Below are positions 1 to 7,982 of a stretch of DNA of 64,000 bases, in pieces. Source of the DNA: Caryophanales bacterium (GTDB taxonomy: Bacteria; Bacillota; Bacilli; CAJFEE01); NCBI GenBank assembly GCA_029256085.1, contig JAQSYP010000002.1, forward strand, positions 328,426-392,425, in the 5' to 3' direction. Made by a program: the position numbers and the translations under genes. The notes under the pieces are model-generated. The model ran no database searches, was not told the origin of the DNA, and saw only the letters and a program-made list of their open reading frames with translations. How positions within the stretch are numbered: position 1 is the first letter of the stretch; each line of letters opens with the position of its first letter.

Positions 1-81
1 CGCATCAGGACATTCTTTTATGTTTTTGCATGATGTTAATAATAATGACAGTATTATTAACAAGCCAATTCTTCTAATCAT
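1..81 (-). CDS. Partial lipoprotein (N-terminus only, runs off window)
   Basis: The minus strand opens with an ATG preceded by GGGAG at a good distance and encodes MIRRIGLLIILSLLLTSCKN before leaving the window after 27 codons. The hydrophobic segment ending in LTSC is a typical lipobox, so the product is predicted to be exported and lipid-anchored at the Cys. It is too short for the ORF track because it is cut by the window edge. Nothing more can be said about its function. Confidence 0.7.
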   Translation of the reverse strand, partial: MIRRIGLLIILSLLLTSCKNIKECPDA

Positions 82-240
82 AAACACTACTCCCAATTGT
101 ATGCCCTATAAGTTATATATTCTATTAAAAATATATCTTTTCCTTCAGTTGTATCAGAATACTTGAATTAAAGCTTAGTTCTAAGCTCCAGCTATTGAAA
201 AAAGCTTGCAGAAGAGATTTACTTTTCTACAAGCTGAAGA

Positions 241-370
241 TTTTATCGCGCCCACTACCTGGTTTCACGTAATTCTTAATCATCTCAGGCGTTGGGTTCT
301 TCCAACCATCTTCGATATCCTTAAAAATCTGAATACCAACATAATTTGAATTAATCATTGTCTTCGAAGG
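241..370 (-). pseudogene. Fragment of spoVR (about 43 codons)
   Basis: Read on the minus strand this segment gives INSNYVGIQIFKDIEDGW followed by [17 protein letters not shown]. The intact SpoVR at 29379-30773 has the matching stretch [18 protein letters not shown]...[17 protein letters not shown]. By eye I count about 25 mismatches over about 115 aligned bases. Similarity stops abruptly on both sides, so this is a detached internal fragment of spoVR and not a gene. It has the same orientation as the full copy 29 kb away, which makes it a direct repeat bracketing the accessory island. Confidence 0.85.
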
Positions 371-407
371 TTATTGTGATGGGTAAAAATTTACTATTAA
401 ACATCTT

Positions 408-980
408 TTATTTGGTCAAAGATGATAATTGACCAATTATTGGACCAAAATGAACGGTACTTAAGATTAAAGTATAAATTATCCCAAACTTTCTTATGAG
501 ATAAAGGAATTCGGTATATTTTTTATTTATCTTACAAACTCTCAAAAATTGTAATACTTCTAATAAAGTCCAAAAAATCACTAGAAAGAATCCCAATACA
601 ATTAATAATGCAAACATCCCACCGTAATCATACACATTATCCATCCAACTACTGAATTCCCAGTTACTTCTCAGTAATATCCATGTTTCAATATTAAGTA
701 TAAGCATAAAAATTGATAAATAATTAATATTTTTACTTAAAATTGTAACTGTTAAGGCCGAAAGCAAAATGTAATAGATATACCAATAGTAAACTGGTAA
801 ATTCTTTAACACATACTCTAAATTCAAGTCATCCGTTCCTGTATCTGGAAAAACATTAGTCAAAAAGCTATCAATATCTCTCATAAAAAAATCAAAGATA
901 AACTGTAAAAAAGTTAATAAAAAGATAAACACAATAACAAAACTTATAATCCTGACTTGGGTTCGATTAAATATATCCAA
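408..980 (-). CDS. Hypothetical multi-pass membrane protein
   Basis: The product has about four hydrophobic segments: near residues 5-27 (IISFVIVFIFLLTFLQFIF), 60-80, 85-105 and 115-140. It has no recognisable catalytic motif. The ORF track starts at a TTG at 995, but a GAGGAG ribosome site lies seven bases before the internal TTG at 980 (LDIFNRTQV), so I place the start there, giving about 190 residues. It lies between the spoVR fragment and a divergent XRE regulator. I do not recognise the family. Confidence 0.6.
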   Translation of the reverse strand: MDIFNRTQVRIISFVIVFIFLLTFLQFIFDFFMRDIDSFLTNVFPDTGTDDLNLEYVLKNLPVYYWYIYYILLSALTVTILSKNINYLSIFMLILNIETWILLRSNWEFSSWMDNVYDYGGMFALLIVLGFFLVIFWTLLEVLQFLRVCKINKKYTEFLYLIRKFGIIYTLILSTVHFGPIIGQLSSLTK

Positions 981-1178
981 AGTAACTCCTCGCAATTCAG
1001 TTTCTTTTAATATAATTAATAGTTACATATTTTACAATAATACAATAAACATATTTTTTCTTATACTTTAATTAGATCCCTTGATAGGATTTCTAGAATC
1101 TTCTTTGTTATGAAAACTTTTAAAAATAATTATTAATAGAAGGAATATTTAATAAATAGTTGTACAATATAAAAAATA

Positions 1179-1192
1179 GTGTAAAATTACAC
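1179..1192. promoter_or_regulatory. Inverted repeat upstream of XRE gene, possible operator
   Basis: The palindrome GTGTAA-AA-TTACAC lies about 60 bases before the XRE-type regulator at 1252, and another TTACAC half-site follows at 1207-1212. HTH_XRE proteins often repress their own promoter through short palindromes, so an autoregulatory operator is plausible. This is inferred from position and symmetry only. Confidence 0.4.
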
Positions 1193-1251
1193 TTATATAC
1201 GCATTATTACACTTTACCGATTGCGTTTTATTAAATATTAGAGGTGATGAC

Positions 1252-1701
1252 ATGAATAAAGAGCAGATTATTGAACTTATTTCAGGGAAAATTAGGCTTA
1301 TTCGATTGGAAAAAGGCTATTCACAAGATAAAATGTCTGAAGTTCTTGGGATTTCAAAAAAAACACTCGTTCAAATTGAAAAAGGACGTACTTTATCTGG
1401 ATGGACAAATGCAGTAGCAGTATGTTCTTTATTTAGAGATAGCGAAGTATTGCAATCTGTTTTAGGCGAGGAACCATTGGAAGTCATTGAGACGATTGCT
1501 CACGATCAAGTAAACAGACCAAAAGATAAGACAATGGGTGGTAGAGTTTGGTGGAAAGAAATAGACAAAAAAGGTAAATTCCTACTGCAACAAAATTTAG
1601 TTAGTCAACATTATCGTATTATTGATGACAAACATTATCGTTGGTATAGTTCTTTCGATAAACAAGAGGCGGTAATGCGGTTAAATGAGTTATTTAAGTA
1701 A
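1252..1701 (+). CDS. XRE-family helix-turn-helix transcriptional regulator
   Basis: Residues 12-65 form a classic HTH_XRE domain (IRLIRLEKGYSQDKMSEVLG, then ISKKTLVQIEKGR). The remaining 80 residues carry a Trp-rich segment (GGRVWWKEIDKKGKFLLQQN) and a final YRWYSSFDKQEAVMRLNELF. This C-terminal part is probably the ligand or dimer module; I cannot name it. A GAGGTGATGAC site directly precedes the ATG. A small membrane-protein ORF overlaps its 3' end by 17 bases, suggesting a two-gene unit. A DNA-binding role is secure; its targets are unknown, but the palindrome upstream suggests autoregulation. Confidence 0.85.
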   Translation: MNKEQIIELISGKIRLIRLEKGYSQDKMSEVLGISKKTLVQIEKGRTLSGWTNAVAVCSLFRDSEVLQSVLGEEPLEVIETIAHDQVNRPKDKTMGGRVWWKEIDKKGKFLLQQNLVSQHYRIIDDKHYRWYSSFDKQEAVMRLNELFK

Positions 1702-2041
1702 AATAGAATTTGGTTCAAATATATTAGAAAAGAGGGGGAGATTTTATCAAAATATTATGGCTAGTATTTTCGTTAGTTCCATAAATGTTAAGCTTCATTA
1801 TATTATTTTAGTAAACTTCATTACTATAATTGTATCAGTTATATTGGGGACATCTTACATAACTCCACCAAACGGTTCTTGGTTTAACCCTTTTGGAATG
1901 AATTTTGCTATTATATTTACTCATATTGTGTTTTTAATTTTTGTGTTAATTGTTAGGTCTATTTTCAAAAACATGAAAAAACTACAATCGAGGTTAAAAA
2001 AACTTATGTTAGGGCTAATAATCCAATTGAACACCCATTAG
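1685..2041 (+). CDS. Small membrane protein, 3' end apparently replaced by transposase remnant
   Basis: The ORF overlaps the end of the XRE gene and encodes two clear hydrophobic helices (LHYIILVNFITIIVSVILG and FAIIFTHIVFLIFVLIVR). After residue about 104 the reading frame runs into DNA whose other frame encodes a transposase-like fragment (KTYVRANNPIEHPLAYDD). The last 15 residues (LKKLMLGLIIQLNTH) are therefore probably not original. The internal ATG at MASIFVSS has a purine-rich site upstream but poor spacing. It was probably co-transcribed with the regulator; whether it is still functional is unclear. Confidence 0.4.
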   Translation: MSYLSKIEFGSNILEKRGRFYQNIMASIFVSSINVKLHYIILVNFITIIVSVILGTSYITPPNGSWFNPFGMNFAIIFTHIVFLIFVLIVRSIFKNMKKLQSRLKKLMLGLIIQLNTH

Positions 2042-2405
2042 CATATGATGACAAGGTTACAGAACCGTTGAATGCATTACTGATTATCCAACCCTGAATG
2101 TCAATGACTTAGCCTATATGGTTTCTAGATCGAGTTCGTCGGCTACTGATTCGTTTATTGGTGTTTTGAAACGAAGATTAAGCATATTAGAAAGACCTTT
2201 ATCAACTGCCCGCAGGGATGGAAAAAGTTATATTTATGTAAATCCCAACCCAAAATATGCACAATGTTCTCTTAATCTATTTAGGTTTTATTATAATTTT
2301 TGCTATGAAATAAAGTCAGCAGATGGTTTAAAATTAACACCAGTTCAACGGTTGGGTATTACAAATAAAAAGTATGAGATTAGAGATTTAATATATTTTA
2401 CTTAA
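1999..2405 (+). pseudogene. Frameshifted 3' remnant of a transposase-like gene
   Basis: Two frames together give a continuous transposase-like C-terminus. The first, 1999 to about 2080, reads KTYVRANNPIEHPLAYDDK then VTEPLNALL. The second, from about 2079 onwards, reads ITDYPTLNVNDLAYMVSRSS and ends LKLTPVQRLGITNKKYE plus IRDLIYFT. The 95-aa track ORF is only the second part. The closing pattern (FRFYYNFC, then TPxQRLG, then DIIYF-like) resembles the C-termini of IS-encoded proteins common in Bacillus, recalled by eye only. One frameshift and the missing N-terminal half mark it as dead. Confidence 0.6.
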
Positions 2406-2458
2406 AAGGGAAAGTAATGTGGTTGATGCGGAAGTTCAACCACAGATAGGGCTAATAT

Positions 2459-2875
2459 ATGAAAAAACTCAAAATTTTAAGAGTTATAATTACATTCGTA
2501 CTAGTAGTTGTAATCGAATGTTTTTTACAAATTAACATGTTAAATGGTGAATATCTTTTTATTTTTTTTATTTTACCTTTTTTATATAGCGTAATCTATT
2601 GTATATGTATATTTGGTGTAGATAAGTTGAGACAGATATCATATTCGACATTATTAACTCTTGTAACCGTTAGTATCGGTCATAGATATAGATATTTAGA
2701 TTGGTTAAATGATGTAGGCGGTGTTGCTGACAACAAAAGTATCGGAGTTGCACAATTTATGTACTTAATTAGTTTTTCTATTACTTTGTTTAGTGGAATA
2801 TTATTAATGCTTTTCATACAATGTATAAAAAAATTCAGATCTCTTAGTCTTGAAGAATCCAAAAATAAAAACTAA
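2459..2875 (+). CDS. Hypothetical four-helix membrane protein
   Basis: The 138-residue product has hydrophobic stretches at about 6-25, 32-52, 60-78 and 103-125, with a charged C-terminal tail. There is only a weak ribosome site (AGGGCT) before the ATG. An imperfect AT-rich hairpin with a T run follows at about 2880-2930 and could terminate the transcript. I do not recognise a family, and the neighbours (a transposase remnant upstream, a repeat element downstream) give no functional clue. Confidence 0.55.
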   Translation: MKKLKILRVIITFVLVVVIECFLQINMLNGEYLFIFFILPFLYSVIYCICIFGVDKLRQISYSTLLTLVTVSIGHRYRYLDWLNDVGGVADNKSIGVAQFMYLISFSITLFSGILLMLFIQCIKKFRSLSLEESKNKN

Positions 2876-2937
2876 TCATAACAAAAAATGACACAAATAA
2901 ATGTGTATTTTTTATGTCGTTATTTTTTATTCATTTT

Positions 2938-3040
2938 GCACTTCAAAAGAGAACTATTTACTCTTTTGAGAAGTGCTTTTATTTAGAGCCATACAGGTGT
3001 ACAGCCGCCCTCCATGAAGGTTGGGGAAGCGGATGCTATT
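2938..3040 (+). repeat. Hairpin repeat family, copy A
   Basis: It begins with a long hairpin (GCACTTC...GAAGTGC, with an AAAGAG/CTCTTT stem extension) and is followed by TTTAGAGCCATACAGGTGTACAGC. The same arrangement recurs at 7521-7690 and 20532-20740, with GCCACGCAGGTGTACAGCC as the conserved core. Copy A is the most diverged after the core. The hairpin could act as a terminator for the gene at 2459. Confidence 0.65.
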
Positions 3041-3130
3041 TATTGCAATTCATTTAGAATAGTGATATTTTCGCCTTCAAAAAGTTGGGGAATAAAACAC
3101 ACCAGTATTGTTGAGTAAAAAATAAGAGTT

Positions 3131-3556
3131 TTATATTTTCTTAAAATCAAAGATTATTTGATCTTTTAATCTGTTTTTCTTACCTATAAAAATAATCATA
3201 TTATCTTTTTCCTTCTTAATTAATCTATCAAAACTCTCACTATTATATCTAGTTTCATTGGTGGACTCTTTAATTTTGTCAACAAGAATAATTCCATCTG
3301 ATGTTATCTTAATAAATATTGTAATAGTCTTATTATCGTAAATTTCTAGTATTTTAACAAAAGATGCTTTTTCAGAATTAACATTTTCATAAAATTCCGT
3401 CAAAACCTTTACATTATAAATCTTATCCCCTTTTATAATAATGTTACCATTTTTAATTTCCGAATTAATATTTAACGTATCCTTCTCTTGTGTTAATTTG
3501 TCATCTGCACAACCTAAAAGGAATAAACAAAGAGTAAATAAAACTAAATATTTCAT
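3131..3556 (-). CDS. DUF4362-like lipoprotein
   Basis: An N-terminal signal peptide ends in a lipobox (FLLGC, Cys16), so the product is predicted to be lipid-anchored outside the cell. The body contains KNGNIIIKGDKIYNVKVLTE and a following F-x-x-N-V pattern, which I associate with DUF4362 lipoproteins of Bacillus; this assignment is from memory. An AAGGAGGAG site lies five bases before the ATG, one of the strongest in the window. No enzymatic motif is visible. It sits next to a 0A-box-containing intergenic region shared with other lipoprotein genes here. Confidence 0.75.
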   Translation of the reverse strand: MKYLVLFTLCLFLLGCADDKLTQEKDTLNINSEIKNGNIIIKGDKIYNVKVLTEFYENVNSEKASFVKILEIYDNKTITIFIKITSDGIILVDKIKESTNETRYNSESFDRLIKKEKDNMIIFIGKKNRLKDQIIFDFKKI

Positions 3557-3622
3557 AAACTCCTCCTTAATGTACTTAATATTATATGATTTAAATTATT
3601 TGAGACCCGATTACAAATATAT

Positions 3623-3630
3623 ATTCGACA
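3623..3630 (-). promoter_or_regulatory. 0A-box heptamer, recurrent intergenic motif copy 1
   Basis: ATTCGACA on the plus strand is TGTCGAAT on the minus strand, a perfect match to the Spo0A box core TGTCGAA. It lies between the lipoprotein gene ending at 3556 and the anti-sigma gene at 3743. The downstream flank (CAAATAGGTCTTTTTTACTA) also resembles the 3' end of the hairpin repeat copy C near 20690. Functional binding is not proven by a heptamer alone. Confidence 0.45.
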
Positions 3631-3742
3631 AATAGGTCTTTTTTACTACCGAATTCCCATTATTTGAAGGAATTTGGTTCATATCTTCTCAAATATTTTT
3701 AACCCCTATTTATATTTTCGAGCCACTACTTACCGGATATAT

Positions 3743-4708
3743 TTATTTAAGCTTATTAAGCTCTTCTTTCAATATTCTTATGTCTTTCCCAGCAAATGCT
3801 TTTTGTAAGAAATTTATTTTATCATTTATTTTAGTAGGTTCCACAGTAGCAACTGCAATATTTTTTTCTTTATCTATTTTTATCTTCCCCTGTACTGAAC
3901 CTACTATTAAGTAAAAACCATTTTCTAATCCAGTAACACCTTCAACCCCTACCACTGGTGGTGATTTGCGAAGAAAAAGAACATAACTATTTCCTTTTTT
4001 CATAACTGGGACACCTTCAAGAGTAGTTTCAACAATAGTAGGTGATTCCCCTGAAACTACACCCGGTTTATCCTTATACATCTCTTTAGTTTTTGTAGTA
4101 TCAAGAGGACCACCAAGTTCAACAACTAAAGCTTCTTTTAAACTTGTGTCACCTTTAAATAGCTGAACAATTTTAACTTTAGAACGTGTTTCAGCATCAA
4201 ATGCCTCGGTTTGTCTAACTTCTTGGTCTACTACTTTAACCTCAGCTACCAAATCTGAATTAATATAAATACCATGTATATCATCATAAAGAACTTCAAA
4301 TAATGCATCCGTAGAAACAATTTTATTATTTGTTTCCTTTGAATAAACAATTTGATTAGAGACTACTATAGGTTTTTCCTCAGGCTTTGAGATAATTTTT
4401 TTCGTGCTATTTTTATATTCAGTGTCTAACGTATCGCCAAAATAATTTGACACAAAGCTTAAATTTTTTAATGTTGGTAATACATAGATAAAACTAATTA
4501 AAAAAACAAAAATACTTGTAAGTAAAACAAGACCATACGCAAATTTATTATAAAATCTACTTTCCTGCCTTAATTCAATTTTAGCAATACCATCTAGTAA
4601 CCTATTCTCTAACATTTGCATTTGTTTTACATCCCACACGATATTTGTATCTAACTGTTTTAGAGCATAGTCATAATTAAAGGACTTTACATCAATTCGC
4701 TTTTTCAT
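3743..4708 (-). CDS. Anti-sigma factor, single-pass membrane protein
   Basis: A cytoplasmic N-terminal region of about 57 residues is followed by one transmembrane helix (GLVLLTSIFVFLISFIYVLP) and a large extracytoplasmic domain with a VFLRKSP/GLENGFYLIVGS core. The gene overlaps the upstream ECF sigma gene by 17 bases, the usual arrangement for a sigma factor and its membrane-bound inhibitor. The N-terminus (DYALKQLD...LENRLLDGIAKIE) would bind the sigma factor; the outer domain would sense the envelope signal. The anti-sigma role is inferred from topology and operon, since no zinc-binding ZAS motif (HxxxCxxC) is visible. Confidence 0.75.
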   Translation of the reverse strand: MKKRIDVKSFNYDYALKQLDTNIVWDVKQMQMLENRLLDGIAKIELRQESRFYNKFAYGLVLLTSIFVFLISFIYVLPTLKNLSFVSNYFGDTLDTEYKNSTKKIISKPEEKPIVVSNQIVYSKETNNKIVSTDALFEVLYDDIHGIYINSDLVAEVKVVDQEVRQTEAFDAETRSKVKIVQLFKGDTSLKEALVVELGGPLDTTKTKEMYKDKPGVVSGESPTIVETTLEGVPVMKKGNSYVLFLRKSPPVVGVEGVTGLENGFYLIVGSVQGKIKIDKEKNIAVATVEPTKINDKINFLQKAFAGKDIRILKEELNKLK

Positions 4709-5213
4709 CGAAATAACTCTCCTTTTCTAAAGTTTTCTTAAGGGCATTAATTGCTCTTAATTGTGTAGACTTTACTTTACTCTCTGACCACCCTAAAATA
4801 ATCGCTGTCTCTTCAATTGAAAACCCCTTAATTTTTCTTAGTATCAAGACATTTCTATATGTATCTTTAATTTTAATTAATGCGTTATATAATTCATTTG
4901 ATTCTTCTTTAATTTGAATAATATCTACAGGCTGCTTTTCATTATCTTTTTTAACAAACATACCCTTTAGCAACATTACTGGACGACGTTTTCTAAAAAA
5001 ATCCATTGTAAGATTGTGGGCTATACTAAATAACCAAGTTTTCTCACTAGATTGTTCCTTGAAAGAATCGTATTTCATATATGCCTTTAAAAAGGTTTCA
5101 TGTGTTAAGTCTTCTGCTTGTTCATAATTTTTTGTCATTAGAAAAATGTAACTTATAACAGATTTACTATGTAATTTATACCATTCAGATATTTTATCTT
5201 TTTTATTACTCAC
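4692..5213 (-). CDS. ECF-type RNA polymerase sigma factor
   Basis: At 173 residues it has the standard ECF layout. Region 2 (YIFLMTKNYEQAEDLTHETF and KTWLFSIAHNLTMDFFRKRR) recognises the -10 element. Region 4 (LILRKIKGFSIEETAIILGW then SESKVKSTQLRA) is the helix-turn-helix for the -35 element. The gene is followed, with overlap, by its membrane-bound anti-sigma factor. A sequence typical of ECF promoters lies 37 bases upstream (5251-5279), so the pair is likely autoregulated. The regulon cannot be read from this window. Confidence 0.92.
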   Translation of the reverse strand: MSNKKDKISEWYKLHSKSVISYIFLMTKNYEQAEDLTHETFLKAYMKYDSFKEQSSEKTWLFSIAHNLTMDFFRKRRPVMLLKGMFVKKDNEKQPVDIIQIKEESNELYNALIKIKDTYRNVLILRKIKGFSIEETAIILGWSESKVKSTQLRAINALKKTLEKESYFDEKAN

Positions 5214-5250
5214 TAACCAAATCTCCCTCCTAATTCTTGTTGGATAACAG

Positions 5251-5279
5251 TTAGACGCAAAACATAAAAAAAAGTTGCA
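5251..5279 (-). promoter_or_regulatory. ECF sigma autoregulatory promoter
   Basis: On the minus strand TGCAAC is followed by 16 bases and then CGTCTAA, reproducing the AAC -35 and CGTC -10 signature of Bacillus ECF promoters. It lies directly upstream of the sigma gene starting at 5213, with a GGAGGGAG ribosome site between. This strongly suggests positive autoregulation. Confidence 0.75.
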
Positions 5280-5300
5280 CTTTTTTTATTCTTAAAAATA

Positions 5301-5324
5301 AAAAAGACCTAGGACGGTCTTTTT
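5301..5324. terminator. Intrinsic terminator at the end of the VanZ-like gene
   Basis: AAAAAGACC-TAGGAC-GGTCTTTTT forms a perfect stem overlapping the last codons of the VanZ-like gene. Its T run on the minus strand would end that transcript just before the ECF promoter. Confidence 0.75.
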
Positions 5325-5785
5325 AGGTTGAATGTTTTTAATAAGATTAAGAAAGCTAAATATCCTAAAGTGCCACCAGTAGTATTTAGTATCAAGTCGT
5401 CTATATCAAAGCTCCCCAACTTGAATAGTAGTTGAATAGTTTCATAAAATAAGCTCAAATATAAGCTATAAATAACAACATTTTTTATCCTTTTTACCTT
5501 ATTAAAGATTAATGGTAGCATAAAACCCAACGGTACGAATCCAATTATATTCCCTAATATATTTAGTACCCTTGTATTTAGATTAACGTTTTTTGCTAAG
5601 ACGAAATAAAAATAAATTGTCTTAAAAGGGATGAAATTATGAGACTTCCAATAATAGTTTGGATATTTAAAATTAAAGTGATTTCCATAGTTAACATCAT
5701 AGTATTTTAATATTACATGTGATGTTAGCACCAAAAGGTAGAAAGCAAATCCAACTATAGAAACTAACTTGAAAATTTTATTCAT
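5309..5785 (-). CDS. VanZ-family membrane protein
   Basis: The 158-residue protein carries the VanZ-family landmarks NIIGFVPLGFMLP near residue 79 and FDIDDLILNTTGGTLGYLAF near residue 126. They lie among about four hydrophobic segments starting with FKLVSIVGFAFYLLVLTSHV. VanZ relatives are integral membrane proteins, first linked to teicoplanin resistance but mostly uncharacterised. It ends in a terminator and is divergent from the second sigma factor operon, separated by an intergenic region with a 0A-box heptamer. No operon partner. Confidence 0.85.
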   Translation of the reverse strand: MNKIFKLVSIVGFAFYLLVLTSHVILKYYDVNYGNHFNFKYPNYYWKSHNFIPFKTIYFYFVLAKNVNLNTRVLNILGNIIGFVPLGFMLPLIFNKVKRIKNVVIYSLYLSLFYETIQLLFKLGSFDIDDLILNTTGGTLGYLAFLILLKTFNLKRPS

Positions 5786-5938
5786 ATATTACTCCAATTA
5801 TATTTCTCACTTTCAAATTACACTCTAAGAAAAGGGCTTTGTTATCTTTGTTTGTCTGAAAAACTCTCCGAACACCCAACCCATTTATTAAAACATTACT
5901 CTCCCTAGTCCACTGTAAGTAGTATATATTCGACATAA

Positions 5939-5945
5939 TCCCCCC
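5939..5945 (-). promoter_or_regulatory. 0A-box heptamer, recurrent intergenic motif copy 2
   Basis: TTCGACA (TGTCGAA on the minus strand) occurs in TATATATTCGACATAATC, followed after about ten bases by AATTCCTTCATCTTTTA. The same pair of motifs recurs at 18313 and 22747 and more weakly at 13976. It lies in the 312-base spacer between the divergent VanZ-like and sigma genes, which otherwise holds only AT-rich DNA and no coding signal. Confidence 0.45.
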
Positions 5946-6097
5946 AATTCCTTCATCTTTTATTTACTATTTGTATATAAAAACAACCAATCATCTTATA
6001 TTTCATTTATACTAAACTTCTAAACTGTCAAATTTTTACAACTAATTGTATACTTTTTCATTCTTCAAACGTTATATAGGTAGAAGGAGGAAGATAA

Positions 6098-6592
6098 TTG
6101 AATAATAGGTTCTCAAACGAACATCTAATAGAAGTTATGAATGAACTATATTTTTATTTGGTTAAGCAAGGTGCTGATGCTGAAATTGCAAAAGAAATTG
6201 TGCAGGAATCTGTATATAAATCGATTGTACATATTGATTCAATAGATACCGATAAATATAGAGCATGGTTATTTAAAGTAGCACTTAACCTATACTTTGA
6301 TTTTTGCCGAAAAAATAAATTAAAATTTGAGTTACTGAATGAAAGTATCCACTCCAATCAAAAATTAACTGAAGAATTATTAATCGATAATGAGCATTCT
6401 GAAAAAGTTAGGAAAATACTTAAACTTCTTCCAGTAGGATTTAGGCAATTACTTATACTTAAATATGAATTAGACTGGTCTTACCAAAAAATAGGTGATT
6501 ACTTAGATATGAATACTAAAACTGTTAAAACGTATTTAGCTAGAGCCAGGGCTAAATTTAAAGAATTATATTGGGGTGAGGGAAATGAATAA
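6098..6592 (+). CDS. Second ECF-type RNA polymerase sigma factor
   Basis: The gene starts at TTG with a GAAGGAGG site seven bases upstream. Region 2 covers LYFYLVKQGADAEIAKEIVQ and RAWLFKVALNLYFDFCRKNK. Region 4 covers LLPVGFRQLLILKYELDWSY and IGDYLDMNTKTVKTYLARAR. It is followed by an overlapping gene for a membrane protein with Sigma_reg features, so the two form a sigma/anti-sigma operon. It is clearly a different ECF group from the factor at 4692. I could not find a convincing ECF-type promoter upstream with correct spacing. Confidence 0.9.
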   Translation: MNNRFSNEHLIEVMNELYFYLVKQGADAEIAKEIVQESVYKSIVHIDSIDTDKYRAWLFKVALNLYFDFCRKNKLKFELLNESIHSNQKLTEELLIDNEHSEKVRKILKLLPVGFRQLLILKYELDWSYQKIGDYLDMNTKTVKTYLARARAKFKELYWGEGNE

Positions 6593-7514
6593 TTTTAATG
6601 AAAAAAACTTAGACGCTATTTTTGACGAAAAGTCTATAAATAAAACTTTAAAGAAAGCAAAACGTTCTACTTTTACCAGGTCGATAATAACTTCAACTAT
6701 TGTTTTTATTTTTCTTGGATTTGTTTTTAATGAGATTAGTTTTCGAATGTTAACAAAAAAAAGTGAAAATATTTCTAGAGATGAAATTCTTCAAGATGCT
6801 TTATTGAGGGCTCCTAACACAATAATTAAATACGGTGGGATAGATATAAATTTCTTGAGCGGGAGAATGGATAAGCAGGTATACAAAATTATTGAAAATA
6901 AAATTATACATTGGGATGAGGAAACAATAAATTTTGGGTTTCGTGGAGCAAAGAATTCAGAACTCCTATCATCAAGTACAATTATTGACGAAACGACATA
7001 TATGAGATTTCCTAATGGTCAAAAGGAAATGTTATTTTATGTACCGAAGTATACATATAAAAAATACTCTAACGAAATGCCGAATTTAAATAATTATCCA
7101 AATGATAAATATATAGAGTTAGCATTATCTTTTGATAAAAACTATAAATTTGATGAAGTTAATAAAATGCTCCCAGAGTCGGTTTCAAAGACTTGGTATT
7201 GGATAGATAATTACGCGAATAGAAAAGTTGGTGAAGAAATTGAGCCAATTTCAGGCAGATGGATGTATGGCATTTCAACAATTCCCTCACAATTAGGTAA
7301 ATCATTAAGAAGTATAGATATTTCCGACGAAGAATCATTCCTTCACATATTGAAGAAATATAATAAAAAGGACTATAACTCACTGAAGCAACGTCAAAAA
7401 GATGGATTAATAATTGGTGTTGTAGTTACAGGAACTAAAGAAGAATTACTTTCACTTCAGAACGAATCATATATAAAAGCATCAAGCATTGGTGCAGTTG
7501 TTGATAAGTACTAA
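6585..7514 (+). CDS. Anti-sigma factor with Sigma_reg N/C-terminal domains
   Basis: A cytoplasmic head of about 33 residues (NNFNEKNLDAIFDEKSINKT) leads into one transmembrane helix (SIITSTIVFIFLGFVFNEI) and a long outer domain. That domain contains PNTIIKYGGIDINFLSGRMD and a final LIIGVVVTGTKEELLSLQN. This pattern matches the Bacillus family described as anti-sigma factors with Sigma_reg_N and Sigma_reg_C domains. The track start is a GTG at 6576; the ATG at 6585 has GGGGTG six bases upstream and is preferred. It overlaps the sigma gene, supporting the pairing. Confidence 0.78.
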   Translation: MNNFNEKNLDAIFDEKSINKTLKKAKRSTFTRSIITSTIVFIFLGFVFNEISFRMLTKKSENISRDEILQDALLRAPNTIIKYGGIDINFLSGRMDKQVYKIIENKIIHWDEETINFGFRGAKNSELLSSSTIIDETTYMRFPNGQKEMLFYVPKYTYKKYSNEMPNLNNYPNDKYIELALSFDKNYKFDEVNKMLPESVSKTWYWIDNYANRKVGEEIEPISGRWMYGISTIPSQLGKSLRSIDISDEESFLHILKKYNKKDYNSLKQRQKDGLIIGVVVTGTKEELLSLQNESYIKASSIGAVVDKY

Positions 7515-7520
7515 ATTTAA

Positions 7521-7690
7521 GTATTCAACGGAAAAAGCACTTCTCTTTTGAGAAGTGCTTTTATTTAGAGCCACGCAGGGGTACAACCGTCAGCACCTGG
7601 TGGCAATCCCTTGTGGGGGACAGCATCTGTCGATTTCATTTAGTAACCCACTAACTTAAAACAGGTTGACAAATAAGTCTCTTAACTAGG
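7521..7690 (+). repeat. Hairpin repeat family, copy B
   Basis: Copy B starts TATTCAACGGAAAAAGCACT, forms the hairpin AGCACTTCTC-TTTT-GAGAAGTGCT, then has GCCACGCAGGGGTACAACCG, a CCCTTGTGGGGGACA segment and ends near GGTTGACAAATAAGTCT. Copy C at 20532 shares both ends and the order of these parts. The hairpin with its T run would also terminate the anti-sigma transcript. Confidence 0.7.
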
Positions 7691-7692
7691 TT

Positions 7693-7866
7693 TCACTTTT
7701 TAAATTCATCTTCTAATTCTTTTTCAATTTCTTCATTACTAATCCGATTTATCTCTTTTTCTTTGATATCAAGATGTTTTTCAATCATCTTCAATTGATA
7801 TTTAATTGTCGATAGGCTATACATTACATACATTGCAAATATTATTCCTAAAATAATCCAAAACAT
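7693..7866 (-). CDS. Small membrane protein with coiled-coil tail (57 aa)
   Basis: This gene is below the ORF-track limit. An AAGGAGGGG site precedes the ATG, and the product is one transmembrane helix (MFWIILGIIFAMYVMYSLST) followed by a highly charged, heptad-like tail (QLKMIEKHLDIKEKEINRIS then NEEIEKELEDEF). Such small single-pass proteins are common in Bacillus but this one is not recognised. It lies between hairpin repeat copy B and the duplicated lipoprotein segment. Confidence 0.7.
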   Translation of the reverse strand: MFWIILGIIFAMYVMYSLSTIKYQLKMIEKHLDIKEKEINRISNEEIEKELEDEFKK

Positions 7867-7982
7867 TTGAACCCCTCCTTAAACCTCCCATACCAAGAGG
7901 TCTTGCACAATGGTCTACTTTAATTATTAATGATGATTAATTAAAAAAATTTAGAAAAAAGTTATATAAAATTTTCCCAATA

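Noticed and set aside
2938-3040. IS200/IS605 end or omega-RNA
   Set aside because: The hairpin repeat lacks any linked tnpA/tnpB and its 3' part does not resemble the known end structures that I can recall.
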